From contig NZ_AEKT01000049.1 in the NCBI RefSeq assembly GCF_000193635.1, positions 59,074 through 123,073 on the forward strand: a stretch of 64,000 bases of DNA. The letters run 5' to 3'. This DNA comes from Weissella cibaria KACC 11862. GTDB lineage: Bacteria; Bacillota; Bacilli; Lactobacillales; Lactobacillaceae. The position numbers and the translations under genes are program-made. This document shows, piece by piece, positions 1 through 8,033 of the stretch. The notes beneath the pieces were generated by a model, which had not been told where the DNA came from, did no database searches, and saw only the letters and a program-made list of their open reading frames with translations. Every line of letters starts with the position of its first letter. The first letter of the stretch is position 1.

Positions 1-667
1 TATCACTCACAACCATCTGTTCACCACGTGGCACTAACAGCGCACCGTGCTGTAACTGCAACGCGACATTAACTTGTTCAGCCGACACACCGTCGTGCTG
101 ATCTCCTTTGGCAACAAGCCAATGCTTACCGTGCTTCTCAAGCGTTTGCGTCAGACCAGGTTGTGACCACCAACGTAACCAGGTGTACATTTCAAACGTA
201 AATGGCACGAATGATTGCCCAGCCACCACTTTACGCACCCAATCGCCGACTTCAGTAGCTTGTTGTAGGAACCGTGTTTGAATAACGGGCAGTTTTTGCC
301 AATTTGGGCCTAAATGATGCGCAATACGGAGGGTCTGGTAGGCCGGCTTTTCATGTTGCACAAAACTCACATACACACTACCCGACTGCCGGGCAGATTG
401 CACGCTCACCAAATCGACATCCGGTTCCGTTACCCGGGCCGCATTTTGCTGGATAAATTGTTGCCAAATCCGCCGACTGGCCACTTCTTGATGGTCGAGA
501 AAGTCGATTTGAACCTTTTGATCCGCTTTCGGGTGGGTATAGGGTTGATAAATGTCCGCCCGCGTATCCGTCACATCGACCCGAATGGCGTAACCAGCAT
601 CATTATTACGACCAATTCGCACACGCGGTGGTCGGATTTTCTTATAGGCAGCGACTTTCTTAGCCAT
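1..667 (-). CDS. Hypothetical protein, cut by left window edge
   Basis: An open reading frame runs from an ATG at 665-667 to the left edge without a stop, giving 222 visible codons, so the C-terminus is missing. AAAGGAG lies just upstream of the ATG, directly after the stop of the glycosylase gene at 682, so the two are probably co-transcribed. The N-terminus is basic (MAKKVAAYKK). The rest looks soluble, rich in Gln, Val and Trp, with no membrane segment or motif I recognise. No function is proposed. Confidence 0.7.
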   Translation of the reverse strand, partial: MAKKVAAYKKIRPPRVRIGRNNDAGYAIRVDVTDTRADIYQPYTHPKADQKVQIDFLDHQEVASRRIWQQFIQQNAARVTEPDVDLVSVQSARQSGSVYVSFVQHEKPAYQTLRIAHHLGPNWQKLPVIQTRFLQQATEVGDWVRKVVAGQSFVPFTFEMYTWLRWWSQPGLTQTLEKHGKHWLVAKGDQHDGVSAEQVNVALQLQHGALLVPRGEQMVVSD

Positions 668-681
668 CAAGAGCTCCTTTA

Positions 682-1344
682 CTAAAATTGATTCAAAATA
701 TGTTCATTAAAATTGGCATCACGAAGCCAACTCGTTAAGAATTGGTCGCGATTACGCAGATATAACTTACCGAATTCGTCAATCAGCGCATGAAACTCAC
801 GCGCTTCATCTGGCGTGAAATCAGAATTATTCATCACGACTTTTTGGACCTTTTCATAAGTCAACTTCTCAGGGCCACCCAAGAAGTTCATTAACCGGCG
901 TGAATAGGAATCTGCAATAAATTGCGCGCGCCCAAATATGTATACCAGCCACACATCCGCCGTCTCGTTACCAATCCCGTTCACCGCGCGAATGCGTTTG
1001 CGTAGTTCAGCCGTTTCCAACGCTTGCAATGGCGCCAAGTCAAAATCATATTGACCAAAGAATTCTAATGACGCTCGCAAATACTTTGCCTTGCTACGAT
1101 AAAGGCCCGCTTCAAAAATGAGTTGTTCCAACTCTTCTTGTGATAAGCCAATCAGGATTTGTGGATCAAAGCCGGTTTCACGTCCGACCTTCTCAATGAC
1201 TGGATCAACGGTCTTGGCTGACGCATTTTGAATTAAAATACTGCCGACAATCGTTTCCATCCAGCGTTCAGCCGGCCACCAGCGTTGGGGTCCCATTTGA
1301 TTATAGAGTTGCTCATACAACCCCCGTACATCTAACGTCTTCAT
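682..1344 (-). CDS. Endonuclease III-like DNA glycosylase (HhH-GPD), no Fe-S cluster
   Basis: A 220-residue HhH-GPD protein of the endonuclease III fold, expected to excise damaged bases. The helix-hairpin-helix is GIGNETAD (residues 123-130) and the likely catalytic aspartate is D145 in ADSYSRR. At the position of the Nth catalytic lysine there is Glu127, so it should act as a monofunctional glycosylase, as in the MagIII-type branch (family knowledge). The protein contains no cysteine, so the usual C-terminal [4Fe-4S] loop is absent. The substrate (alkylated versus oxidised base) cannot be read from sequence. It is followed within 15 bp by the edge gene. MutY in this window also lacks the cluster. 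Confidence 0.8.
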   Translation of the reverse strand: MKTLDVRGLYEQLYNQMGPQRWWPAERWMETIVGSILIQNASAKTVDPVIEKVGRETGFDPQILIGLSQEELEQLIFEAGLYRSKAKYLRASLEFFGQYDFDLAPLQALETAELRKRIRAVNGIGNETADVWLVYIFGRAQFIADSYSRRLMNFLGGPEKLTYEKVQKVVMNNSDFTPDEAREFHALIDEFGKLYLRNRDQFLTSWLRDANFNEHILNQF

Positions 1345-1373
1345 TATCTCAATCTCGCTTTAATTTCAATAAT

Positions 1374-1401
1374 AAAAGGCTAGAGTAAACCCTAACCTTT
1401 T
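1374..1401 (-). terminator. Rho-independent terminator after DUF975 gene
   Basis: Read on the minus strand, AAAGGTTAGGG pairs with a downstream CTCTAGCCTTT around a short loop and runs into TTTTATTATT. It lies between the DUF975 gene and the glycosylase gene. Confidence 0.65.
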
Positions 1402-1412
1402 GTTGCTATCTA

Positions 1413-2153
1413 TTATAGTTCATCATTCTCATCAACTGGCATTTCGGTGTCACCAGCTGGGCGACGCGCACCATAACGTCGTTCGCGGACCACTTCCATG
1501 TAGAACTCCGCCATCGTCGCATTGTAATACGGAATCACGTAGATTGCGGCGATTCCAAAGGTCAATGCCACCAAAATCCACCAACCGATAAAGCTCAATT
1601 GTAGCCAGAAAAAGCGTCCCTTGTAACCTTGCATCAAGTCTTGTGAGCGTGTCAAATATTCTGACAAGCTCGTGATTTTAGCACCGTTTTTAACGTCTTC
1701 TGCGAAGATCAAGCCCGCTTGTGAGTAAGCAAATGACTTAATAATCCCCGGCACAATCAACAAGAAGGTCCACAATACCGTGAACAAGAAACGTAGGCCA
1801 TACAATACAACCACGTCAACCAATGTCTCACGGCCCCAGAACTTCAAACTCACTTGTACAGGGTTCGCTGGCGCTTCTTGTGAACGACGCCATTCAACAA
1901 AGGCCCACACCGTGCCTAGCCCAAAGACACCAAAGATGATTTCACTCACCATGCTTGTTGTGAACATCCCGAACAAATACTGAACCGACTCACCAAAGCC
2001 CAAAGAACTTGGATTTGGTGTGCGTTGGCCATCCCAGTACGTTGAGACAATTTGCCACAAAATCAAAATCAATGATATTTTTAGCGAAATGCCAAAGGCC
2101 GGTCCTTTAACACGCGACCGCGCGCGCATCTTCAAATCATAATTGCTTAGCAT
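1413..2153 (-). CDS. DUF975 family integral membrane protein
   Basis: A 246-residue membrane protein with about five or six hydrophobic helices. The N-terminal stretch LSNYDLKMRARSR and the later segments FTVLWTFLLIVPGIIKSFAY and WILVALTFGIAAIYVIPYY are typical of DUF975, a family of unknown function common in Lactobacillales. I start at the second ATG (2151-2153), which has AAGG eight bases upstream; the ATG two codons earlier is too close to that site. The C-terminus is a charged, acidic tail. It stands alone, with the first tRNA cluster upstream. Confidence 0.8.
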   Translation of the reverse strand: MLSNYDLKMRARSRVKGPAFGISLKISLILILWQIVSTYWDGQRTPNPSSLGFGESVQYLFGMFTTSMVSEIIFGVFGLGTVWAFVEWRRSQEAPANPVQVSLKFWGRETLVDVVVLYGLRFLFTVLWTFLLIVPGIIKSFAYSQAGLIFAEDVKNGAKITSLSEYLTRSQDLMQGYKGRFFWLQLSFIGWWILVALTFGIAAIYVIPYYNATMAEFYMEVVRERRYGARRPAGDTEMPVDENDEL

Positions 2154-2234
2154 ACCCATATCCTTATCTATATCCCTTTACTCTAGCTATTAGTTTAACA
2201 TACTCGACTTAGCGGGGATTTACGGTTAGTTAAC

Positions 2235-2266
2235 AAAAAAGACGGCATGCATTACTGCACACCGCC
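2235..2266 (-). terminator. Terminator of downstream tRNA-Gln
   Basis: On the minus strand GGCGGTGTGCA pairs with TGCATGCCGTC (with G-U pairs), followed by TTTTTTG. It ends the distal tRNA-Gln transcript. Confidence 0.8.
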
Positions 2267-2274
2267 TTCAATAG

Positions 2275-2346
2275 CTGGGATAGCTGGATTCGAACCAGCG
2301 ATACACGGTACCAAAAACCGATGCCTTACCACTTGGCCATATCCCA
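2275..2346 (-). tRNA. tRNA-Gln(UUG), copy 1
   Basis: 72-nt cloverleaf: acceptor TGGGATA/TATCCCA with discriminator G, T-arm GGTTCGAATCC, anticodon loop TTTTGGT giving anticodon UUG. No CCA is encoded. Its tRNA body matches the copies at 2466-2537 and 10647-10718. It has its own promoter and terminator. Confidence 0.95.
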
Positions 2347-2366
2347 ATCATTTTTCAACGAATATT

Positions 2367-2395
2367 ATAATAACGCTGCTTACTTTTTGTGTCAA
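2367..2395 (-). promoter_or_regulatory. Promoter for tRNA-Gln copy 1
   Basis: Minus strand TTGACA (2390-2395), 17-bp spacer, TATTAT (2367-2372), about 20 bp before the tRNA 5' end. It lies after the terminator of the upstream Tyr-Gln unit, so this tRNA-Gln is an independent unit. Confidence 0.75.
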
Positions 2396-2423
2396 CAATT
2401 TATGACAGGCGTTTTAACGGCAA

Positions 2424-2456
2424 CAAAAAAGCCGGCAAGCGTATTCGCTCACCGAC
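2424..2456 (-). terminator. Terminator of the Tyr-Gln tRNA unit
   Basis: Minus strand GTCGGTGAGCG, loop AATA, CGCTTGCCGGC, then TTTTTTG. It closely resembles the terminator after the right-hand Tyr-Gln unit at 10727-10756. Confidence 0.8.
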
Positions 2457-2465
2457 TTTCATCAG

Positions 2466-2537
2466 CTGGGATAGCTGGATTCGAACCAGCGATACACGGT
2501 ACCAAAAACCGATGCCTTACCACTTGGCCATATCCCA
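2466..2537 (-). tRNA. tRNA-Gln(UUG), copy 2
   Basis: Same 72-nt tRNA-Gln as copy 1 with the same anticodon loop and discriminator G. It lies 9 bp downstream of tRNA-Tyr in the same transcript. Confidence 0.95.
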
Positions 2538-2546
2538 ATGATGCGA

Positions 2547-2629
2547 TGGGGGCTATAGGATTCGAACCTATGAACCCGAAGGAATGGATTTACAGTCCAC
2601 CGCGTTTGACCAGACTTCGCTAAACCCCC
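2547..2629 (-). tRNA. tRNA-Tyr(GUA), left copy
   Basis: 83-nt class II tRNA with a long variable arm (TTCCTTCGGG), acceptor GGGGGTT/AGCCCCC with discriminator A, anticodon GUA in ACTGTAAAT and T-arm GGTTCGAATCC. Identical in sequence to the tRNA-Tyr at 10556-10638 on the other strand. Confidence 0.95.
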
Positions 2630-2644
2630 GCAACAACAAAATAT

Positions 2645-2673
2645 ATATTACCAAGTATCACACAAGTTGGCAA
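2645..2673 (-). promoter_or_regulatory. Promoter of left tRNA-Tyr-Gln unit
   Basis: Minus strand TTGCCA (2668-2673), 17-bp spacer, TAATAT (2645-2650), 15 bp before the tRNA-Tyr 5' end. Confidence 0.65.
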
Positions 2674-2723
2674 CCCCTTTTTTGAAATTAAATCATCTTA
2701 TTCACGAAATGCGATTAATTCAT

Positions 2724-2758
2724 GAAAAAAAGAGACCGGAAATCACTTTCCGGCCCCT
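2724..2758 (-). terminator. Terminator after sugar symporter
   Basis: Minus strand GGGGCCGGAAAGTGATTTCCGGTC hairpin followed by TCTTTTTTT. It ends the transcript of the gene at 2771-4141. Confidence 0.8.
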
Positions 2759-2770
2759 ATTATATACCTG

Positions 2771-4141
2771 CTAGTCTTCTGTCCAACCCTTAGCGTGAGC
2801 CCGTGAACGTAAGCTTGCTTCAATTTGTTCAAGTGATTGGTTACGAGTTTCAATCGTGTACTTGCGGACAAACCAAATGGCCACAAATGACAATACCGCA
2901 TAACCAATGAATAGCGAACCAGTACCAAATGCATTCAACAATGGCGGGAACGTCAACGAAACAATCGTATTCGCTGTCCAGTTCACAACAGAGCCGAACG
3001 AGTTACCTAAACCACGAATGTTCAATGGGAATGACTCACCAATCATCACCCACATAACTGGTCCCCAAGTTGCTGAGAAAAATGCGATGTAAATCGTCAA
3101 AGCAAACGCAGCAATGTATGATGCCACATGTGAGTGACCGGAAAACTTCATCGCAATTGACATGACCATCAATGTAATTCCCATGCCCCAGGCACCGGCA
3201 ATTAACATCTTCTTACGATCAATCTTATCCATCACCTTCATGGCAACCCAAGTCACAATCACGTTAAAGATACCAATCCCGATGTGAGCCATCAACGCGG
3301 CGCTGACACCAAAACCAACATCGGTGAAAATAGTTGGTGCATAGTACAGCACTGTATTAGCACCCATGACTTGTTGGAAAATTGCCAAGCCCATGGCCAT
3401 GATTAGCACGGGACGTGACATAACCCCAAAGAGTTCCTTAAACCCAGCTCTCTTCATCGAGGCTTGCAACTTAATATCATCCAACTCAGCTTGTGCTTGT
3501 TGATCATTGCTTTGCAACTGCTTCAGCACAGCCAATGCTTCCTGATCATCCCCTTGGCGTACCAAGTAACGTGGTGATTCAGGCAGTGCAATCCCACCGA
3601 AGAACATAATTGCCGCTGGCACGGCAGCCAAGCCTAGCATGAAGCGCCAACCCAAATCAAAGTCTGACAAAACATAATTTGAAATGTAAGCCAGTAAAAT
3701 TCCACTCATAATCATCAATTGGAACATCGTCCCAATCCCACCACGCTTTTCAGCCGGTGCTAATTCTGATAGATACGTTGGAATTAAGGCCGATGCACCA
3801 CCAACCGCAATACCAAGCACAATTCGTGAAATGACCAAGAGTTCAAAATTGTGTGCTAATCCAGAACCAATCGCCCCAATGACGAAGATAATCGATGACA
3901 ACATCAATAACTTGCGGCGGCCAAATTTATCTGACGCAGGTCCAATGGTTGCTGATCCTAAAATCGCCCCAATTAGCACGGCCGAAACAACCCAGCCCTG
4001 CTCCCAAGAACCTAAATGCAACTGCTTTTGAATGAATAGGATGGCTCCTGAGATAACACCCGTATCATAACCAAACAGTAGTCCACCCAGCGCCCCAAAA
4101 AAGTAAATCAGGCTGGTCGACATACGCTTCTTCTCGTTCAT
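2771..4141 (-). CDS. Sugar porter family MFS transporter (sugar:H+ symporter)
   Basis: A 456-residue, 12-helix major facilitator of the sugar porter family, expected to import a monosaccharide with a proton. Visible signatures are LLFGYDTGVISGA in helix 1, DKFGRRKLL in loop 2-3, PESPRYLV before the central loop, and IDRKK in loop 8-9. XylT/AraE/CsbC-type transporters share these motifs, and the substrate (xylose, arabinose, glucose, galactose) cannot be decided. The ATG follows AGGGGG at a good distance. A cre-like site and an inverted repeat lie upstream, pointing to CcpA control. It stands alone before the fructokinase operon. Confidence 0.85.
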   Translation of the reverse strand: MNEKKRMSTSLIYFFGALGGLLFGYDTGVISGAILFIQKQLHLGSWEQGWVVSAVLIGAILGSATIGPASDKFGRRKLLMLSSIIFVIGAIGSGLAHNFELLVISRIVLGIAVGGASALIPTYLSELAPAEKRGGIGTMFQLMIMSGILLAYISNYVLSDFDLGWRFMLGLAAVPAAIMFFGGIALPESPRYLVRQGDDQEALAVLKQLQSNDQQAQAELDDIKLQASMKRAGFKELFGVMSRPVLIMAMGLAIFQQVMGANTVLYYAPTIFTDVGFGVSAALMAHIGIGIFNVIVTWVAMKVMDKIDRKKMLIAGAWGMGITLMVMSIAMKFSGHSHVASYIAAFALTIYIAFFSATWGPVMWVMIGESFPLNIRGLGNSFGSVVNWTANTIVSLTFPPLLNAFGTGSLFIGYAVLSFVAIWFVRKYTIETRNQSLEQIEASLRSRAHAKGWTED

Positions 4142-4172
4142 TGTCTTTTCCCCCTAAGACAGTCGTTTAACA

Positions 4173-4197
4173 TTAGTTGGTTTATCTCTCCAACTAA
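4173..4197. promoter_or_regulatory. Inverted repeat in leader of sugar symporter
   Basis: TTAGTTGG, nine bases, CCAACTAA: a perfect 8-bp inverted repeat about 30 bp before the symporter start codon. It could be a repressor operator or an RNA hairpin. Confidence 0.4.
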
Positions 4198-4208
4198 CCA
4201 TGAACATA

Positions 4209-4222
4209 TGATAGCGCTTACA
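4209..4222. promoter_or_regulatory. cre-like site (CcpA) upstream of sugar symporter
   Basis: TGATAGCGCTTACA fits the catabolite-responsive consensus TGWAANCGNTNNCA with one mismatch. It lies about 70 bp before the symporter start. Confidence 0.55.
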
Positions 4223-4347
4223 ATTAGTAAATACAAGTGTTTTGTTACTTTTAGTTAGTTACGTATGCGAAAAAGTGCTCATCTAGGTCATTATTTCCCA
4301 AATTACGGAAAAAAGACCAGGTTACCCTAGTCTTTTTCTGCAATTTA

Positions 4348-5226
4348 TTACGCTGCTAGCAAGCTCTTAGCCAAGTAGAAGCAACCAAGAACTCCTGCAT
4401 TGTCACCGTTTCCCACGGTAACAATGTACTTATCCAAATCATCAACTGGCAAGTAATCAGCTAATTGTTCTGCAAACGCCTTGCGAACCATTGGCAACAA
4501 GACTTCACGGTGTGGCACACCACCGCCGAAAACAATGCGGTCTGGACGCAACGTAACGGTGTATGTCACGGCCGCTTGGGCCAAGTAGTAGGCCTCGATT
4601 TCCCAGGCCAAGTGATCATCTGGCAATGACTTAGCAGATTCGTGCCAACGATCTTCAATCGCTGGACCAGCTGCCAAACCTTCTAAGCAAGCATCCCCGT
4701 GGAATGGGCAGTGCCCGGCATAGTTATCTTGTGGGTGCTTACGCATCATAATGTGCCCAGCTTCAGGGTGTGAGTTACCACTCAACAAGTGACCGTGTTG
4801 GATAATACCAGCACCCACCCCAGTTCCAACTGTCAGATATACCACGTTTTCAACGTCTGCGGCCGCCCCAGAAACGTATTCTGACCAACCCGCACCGTTC
4901 ACATCTGTCGTCCAGAAGTAAGGGATGTCACGCCAAGCCTTCATGGCACCCAAGAAATCATAACCTGACCAACCACGCTTAGGCGTATCCAACACATAAC
5001 CATAGGTGCGACTGTCTGGGTTAATATCAATTGGTCCAAAGGCCGCAATCCCAATTGCCGCAATATCCTCGTATTGATCAAAGAATGCGATAACTTGCGC
5101 CAGGGTTCCCGCACCATCTAGGGTTGGAAAACTCTCACGTGCAATGACCGTATCCGGATCATTGACGTCCGCAACCGCAACAACAAACTTCGTACCACCT
5201 GCTTCAATAGCCCCCAAAAGTGACAT
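4348..5226 (-). CDS. scrK: Fructokinase, ROK family
   Basis: A 292-residue ROK kinase expected to phosphorylate fructose to fructose-6-phosphate with ATP in the cytosol. It has the N-terminal phosphate motif GAIEAGGTK (5-13), a catalytic-region aspartate at D108 in TTDVNGAG, LTVGTGVGAG (131-140) and HPEAGHI (153-159). The zinc ligands of the ROK signature are present: His158, then GHCPFHGDAC giving Cys173, His176 and Cys180. CPFHGxCLEGLA is characteristic of the ScrK/YdhR fructokinases rather than glucokinases. AGGAGG precedes the ATG. It begins 12 bp after the sugar-uptake gene stop, so the two form an operon. Confidence 0.88.
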   Translation of the reverse strand: MSLLGAIEAGGTKFVVAVADVNDPDTVIARESFPTLDGAGTLAQVIAFFDQYEDIAAIGIAAFGPIDINPDSRTYGYVLDTPKRGWSGYDFLGAMKAWRDIPYFWTTDVNGAGWSEYVSGAAADVENVVYLTVGTGVGAGIIQHGHLLSGNSHPEAGHIMMRKHPQDNYAGHCPFHGDACLEGLAAGPAIEDRWHESAKSLPDDHLAWEIEAYYLAQAAVTYTVTLRPDRIVFGGGVPHREVLLPMVRKAFAEQLADYLPVDDLDKYIVTVGNGDNAGVLGCFYLAKSLLAA

Positions 5227-5238
5227 GATTTATTCCTC

Positions 5239-6192
5239 CTATAACACTGACAACTTTGAAATCAAAATTGCCCCCACAATTACCAACACCGTTCCAAGCA
5301 AAATATAACCCATTTGACGCTTCGTCTTATGCTCACCAAGAATAAAGATGGCCCCAAAGGTTCCAACAATAATTCCGGTTTGTGACAATGTCGTCGCCGT
5401 TGCTTGACCAACGTCTGGATTTCCAGTTGAGATGAACATAAAGACATTTCCCAATGCCCATACCAAACCAGTAATAACTTGACGTGCCGTTCCAGACTTC
5501 ATGATGTTGTTCGTTTCCTTGAAGTAGAACGCCACAATCAACAAAGCCCCTAGAATTTGACCAACTGATTGTGGTGCCACAATCGCTGTCATATAGTCCA
5601 ACCCGTTGTTTTGGTTGTGAACGGCATCTGAGATGTAACCCCACTTGTTAAGCAAGTTAGGCAACACAAAGTACATCATAAAGGCTAGTGTTGAAACGAT
5701 AACCGCTGAAACACCACCCTTGAAGTCACGCTCTGGGTTCGTTTCTGCCGGCGCATTCTTATCGCGAACGGTCGTCAACAAAGCACCACCTGTTACCAGC
5801 GCAATTGACAAGACCCCGAAGAACCACATCCGGCCCGTGTGCCATTCACCAAGCACAGCGGCGGCCATCAAAGCGTTACCAACAATTTGCCCGGATGTCG
5901 AAAGCGGATTTCCAATCGACACCCCTAGTTTCTTAAATCCAATCAGTTGGCCAACCTGACCAACTGCCCAAATCAAACCTGAAATAAATCCAACAATCCA
6001 AATCCGTGAATTAAATGCATAATCCATCCCGGCATTCGGAATAACGAAGAAGGCCAAGGTACCAAAACCAAGTATGATGGCACCAATGGTCATCCCCATA
6101 ATTCCTTGCGCCGCAGTTCCACCAGCTTTAGTCGTAACGATTCCAACAGAACCCCACGCTAATGCCGGCACTAATGCGATTAAAATTGACAT
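5239..6192 (-). CDS. glcU: GRP-family sugar (glucose/ribose) uptake protein
   Basis: A 317-residue, ten-helix membrane protein of the GRP/GlcU-RbsU family (drug/metabolite transporter superfamily). The opening MSILIALVPALAWGSVGIVT, the GNPLSTSGQIVGNAL motif and the terminal GEHKTKRQMGYILLG are characteristic. Family members import glucose or ribose with a proton. I use the ATG at 6190-6192 with GGGGAG seven bases upstream; the longer frame from a GTG at 6222 has no ribosome site. It is translated together with the fructokinase. A perfect cre site lies about 55 bp upstream. A paralogue is at 50425-51339. Confidence 0.85.
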   Translation of the reverse strand: MSILIALVPALAWGSVGIVTTKAGGTAAQGIMGMTIGAIILGFGTLAFFVIPNAGMDYAFNSRIWIVGFISGLIWAVGQVGQLIGFKKLGVSIGNPLSTSGQIVGNALMAAAVLGEWHTGRMWFFGVLSIALVTGGALLTTVRDKNAPAETNPERDFKGGVSAVIVSTLAFMMYFVLPNLLNKWGYISDAVHNQNNGLDYMTAIVAPQSVGQILGALLIVAFYFKETNNIMKSGTARQVITGLVWALGNVFMFISTGNPDVGQATATTLSQTGIIVGTFGAIFILGEHKTKRQMGYILLGTVLVIVGAILISKLSVL

Positions 6193-6246
6193 AATAGCTC
6201 CCCTAATCAAAAAATTTGCCACTCAACACCTACTACGCTACCCGTT

Positions 6247-6260
6247 TGAAACCGCTTACA
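6247..6260. promoter_or_regulatory. cre site (CcpA) upstream of glcU-scrK
   Basis: TGAAACCGCTTACA fits TGWAANCGNTNNCA at every fixed position and lies about 55 bp before the glcU start. Confidence 0.7.
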
Positions 6261-6304
6261 CAATTAACGTTTTTTAATTTCCCGTCATTTTTTAGATAAT
6301 TTAG

Positions 6305-6354
6305 TCAAAAAACACCCGATTTCTGTAAGCAAACAGACAATCGGGTGTTTAAAA
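6305..6354 (-). terminator. Terminator after DHA2 transporter
   Basis: Minus strand AACACCCGATT pairs with AATCGGGTGTT around a 20-nt loop, followed by TTTTTTG. Confidence 0.75.
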
Positions 6355-6369
6355 ATTAATTGTATTTAA

Positions 6370-7917
6370 TTAAGCATTTTTACGGTCACGCATAAAGAGT
6401 GCGGCACCGATTGCACCAATAAAGACTGTAATTGCCGCGGTAACGCCCACAGCAATCATGCCCTTATCATAAGCATGGAGCACGACTTGTTGGAAGTCGT
6501 GCGCGAACGGTGCCTTAGTCAGGCGATCGCTAAAGGCAACCGCGTGGCCAGAAAATGGCCCAGCTTCAACCAAGGCCTTGTGCAAGCCAGTCGCTGCCGC
6601 TTCAGGCATCTTGACCGTTCCGAGGTGCGCGTTCAAGTAGTCTTCATAGTGATTCGTCTGGGTCAAACCAAGCATCACGACACCGAATGATACACCGAAT
6701 TGGCGGAAAACATTAAGCAATCCAGCTGCCATCCCCATTTCATATGGCGCAACGCCTTCAAGACCGGCCGTATTCAACATTGGGTTAACGATTGCATTCG
6801 TCAATCCCATCAAGACCATTGCTGGTACCAATTGAATAAACGTTAGCTTCGTCGTCATGGCGTTGGCCAACAACAAGAAGCCAATTCCACCAAGCAACAA
6901 AGCGCCTGAAATCATCCACTTCTTTGAGAACTTGTTACCCAAGATACCGGTTACCGGTCCCAAGATCAGTGACCAAATTGAAATCACTAGTTGGCGCAAA
7001 CCAGTTTGGAATGCCGTGTAGCCCATGTAATTTTGCATCAACCCCGTTAGATAGGCGTTAATGGCATACACACCAGCTCCCAACGTAAAGGCAACGATTA
7101 CGGCACCCACGAAGTTAACACTCTTAAACATCTTCAAGTTCATCATTGGCGTCTTCACACGCAACTCAACCAACACGAAGATAACTGCCAAGACGATACC
7201 TGCAATCAACCAACCGGCGATACGGGCGTCAGTCCATGCCCAGTGCACGTGGCTTTCCTTTTGAATCAAGCCATACACAGCTGAGAATAAAGCCGCCGCT
7301 GACAAGATCATGCCCACGAAATCAATCTTTTGACCCTTACCATAGCTTGGCGTTTCTTTAACGTTAATCCACGTCATGATAACTGCGATGATACCAACGG
7401 GCACATTAATATAGAAGATTGATGGCCAACCAAAGGCTTCAACCAGGTAACCACCCACCAAGGGGCCTGACGCCGTCGACAAACCAATGACAGATCCTAG
7501 GATTCCTAGCGCCGTACCGCGCTCGCGGCCTTCAAAGTTTGAAGCGACCAATGCCATTGCCAATGACATCAAGCCTGAGCCTCCAATCGCTTGGACCCCG
7601 CGCCCAATGTCGAGCACTGTTAGTGACGTTGCCATCCCGTTAACCGCTGAGGCAATAACGAAAACGAACATGCTGGCGATAAACATCTTCTTACGACCAA
7701 ACATGTCACCAAGCTTCGACACAATCAGCAACATGACCGCAAACACGATCGTATACGCATTTAGGACCCATTGCAGATTGTTAAACGTTGTCTTAAAATC
7801 AACCGCCATTGTTGGCAATGCCACGTTCACAACCGTGACATCCAACAAGGCCATAAAGACGCCCAAAGACATGGCTGCCAAAGCTAACCACTTCTTGTAT
7901 GACTTCTCTTCTGTCAT
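6370..7917 (-). CDS. MFS drug:H+ antiporter, DHA2 (EmrB/QacA) family
   Basis: A 515-residue, 14-helix exporter. The start region WLALAAMSLGVFMALLDVT with VVNVALPTM is the DHA2 motif C-like first helix. GDMFGRKKMF is the motif A loop 2-3, and FYINVPVGIIA is the DHA2 signature before helix 6. An insertion of about 60 residues with little hydrophobicity lies near residues 430-490, before the last helix, as in many LAB members. Role: proton-driven export of a drug or metabolite; substrate unknown. I start at the ATG of MTEEKS (7915-7917), preceded by AGGTGG; the longer frame would need a TTG without a ribosome site. Confidence 0.85.
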   Translation of the reverse strand: MTEEKSYKKWLALAAMSLGVFMALLDVTVVNVALPTMAVDFKTTFNNLQWVLNAYTIVFAVMLLIVSKLGDMFGRKKMFIASMFVFVIASAVNGMATSLTVLDIGRGVQAIGGSGLMSLAMALVASNFEGRERGTALGILGSVIGLSTASGPLVGGYLVEAFGWPSIFYINVPVGIIAVIMTWINVKETPSYGKGQKIDFVGMILSAAALFSAVYGLIQKESHVHWAWTDARIAGWLIAGIVLAVIFVLVELRVKTPMMNLKMFKSVNFVGAVIVAFTLGAGVYAINAYLTGLMQNYMGYTAFQTGLRQLVISIWSLILGPVTGILGNKFSKKWMISGALLLGGIGFLLLANAMTTKLTFIQLVPAMVLMGLTNAIVNPMLNTAGLEGVAPYEMGMAAGLLNVFRQFGVSFGVVMLGLTQTNHYEDYLNAHLGTVKMPEAAATGLHKALVEAGPFSGHAVAFSDRLTKAPFAHDFQQVVLHAYDKGMIAVGVTAAITVFIGAIGAALFMRDRKNA

Positions 7918-7987
7918 TCTCTTCCACCTAATTCCTATTTTTTTCGACAAGAATTGATTATAGGCGCTTTCACTTACTTTTCCAACA

Positions 7988-8030
7988 GAAAAAGAGCAGC
8001 TGATGGAAAATCATCAACTGCTCTTTTCGT
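7988..8030 (-). terminator. Terminator after dtpT
   Basis: AAAGAGCAGTTGATGATTTTCCATCAGCTGCTCTTTTTC on the minus strand forms a hairpin of about 14 bp; the same stem ends in T on the other strand. Confidence 0.8.
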
Positions 8031-8033
8031 TTA

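Noticed and set aside
314-685. Plus-strand ORF of 123 codons at the left edge
   Set aside because: It overlaps the minus-strand partial gene that starts with a ribosome site at 667 and fits the operon layout; it is a shadow frame.
7957-7970. Weak cre-like sequence before the DHA2 transporter
   Set aside because: Two mismatches at fixed positions of the consensus; not reported.
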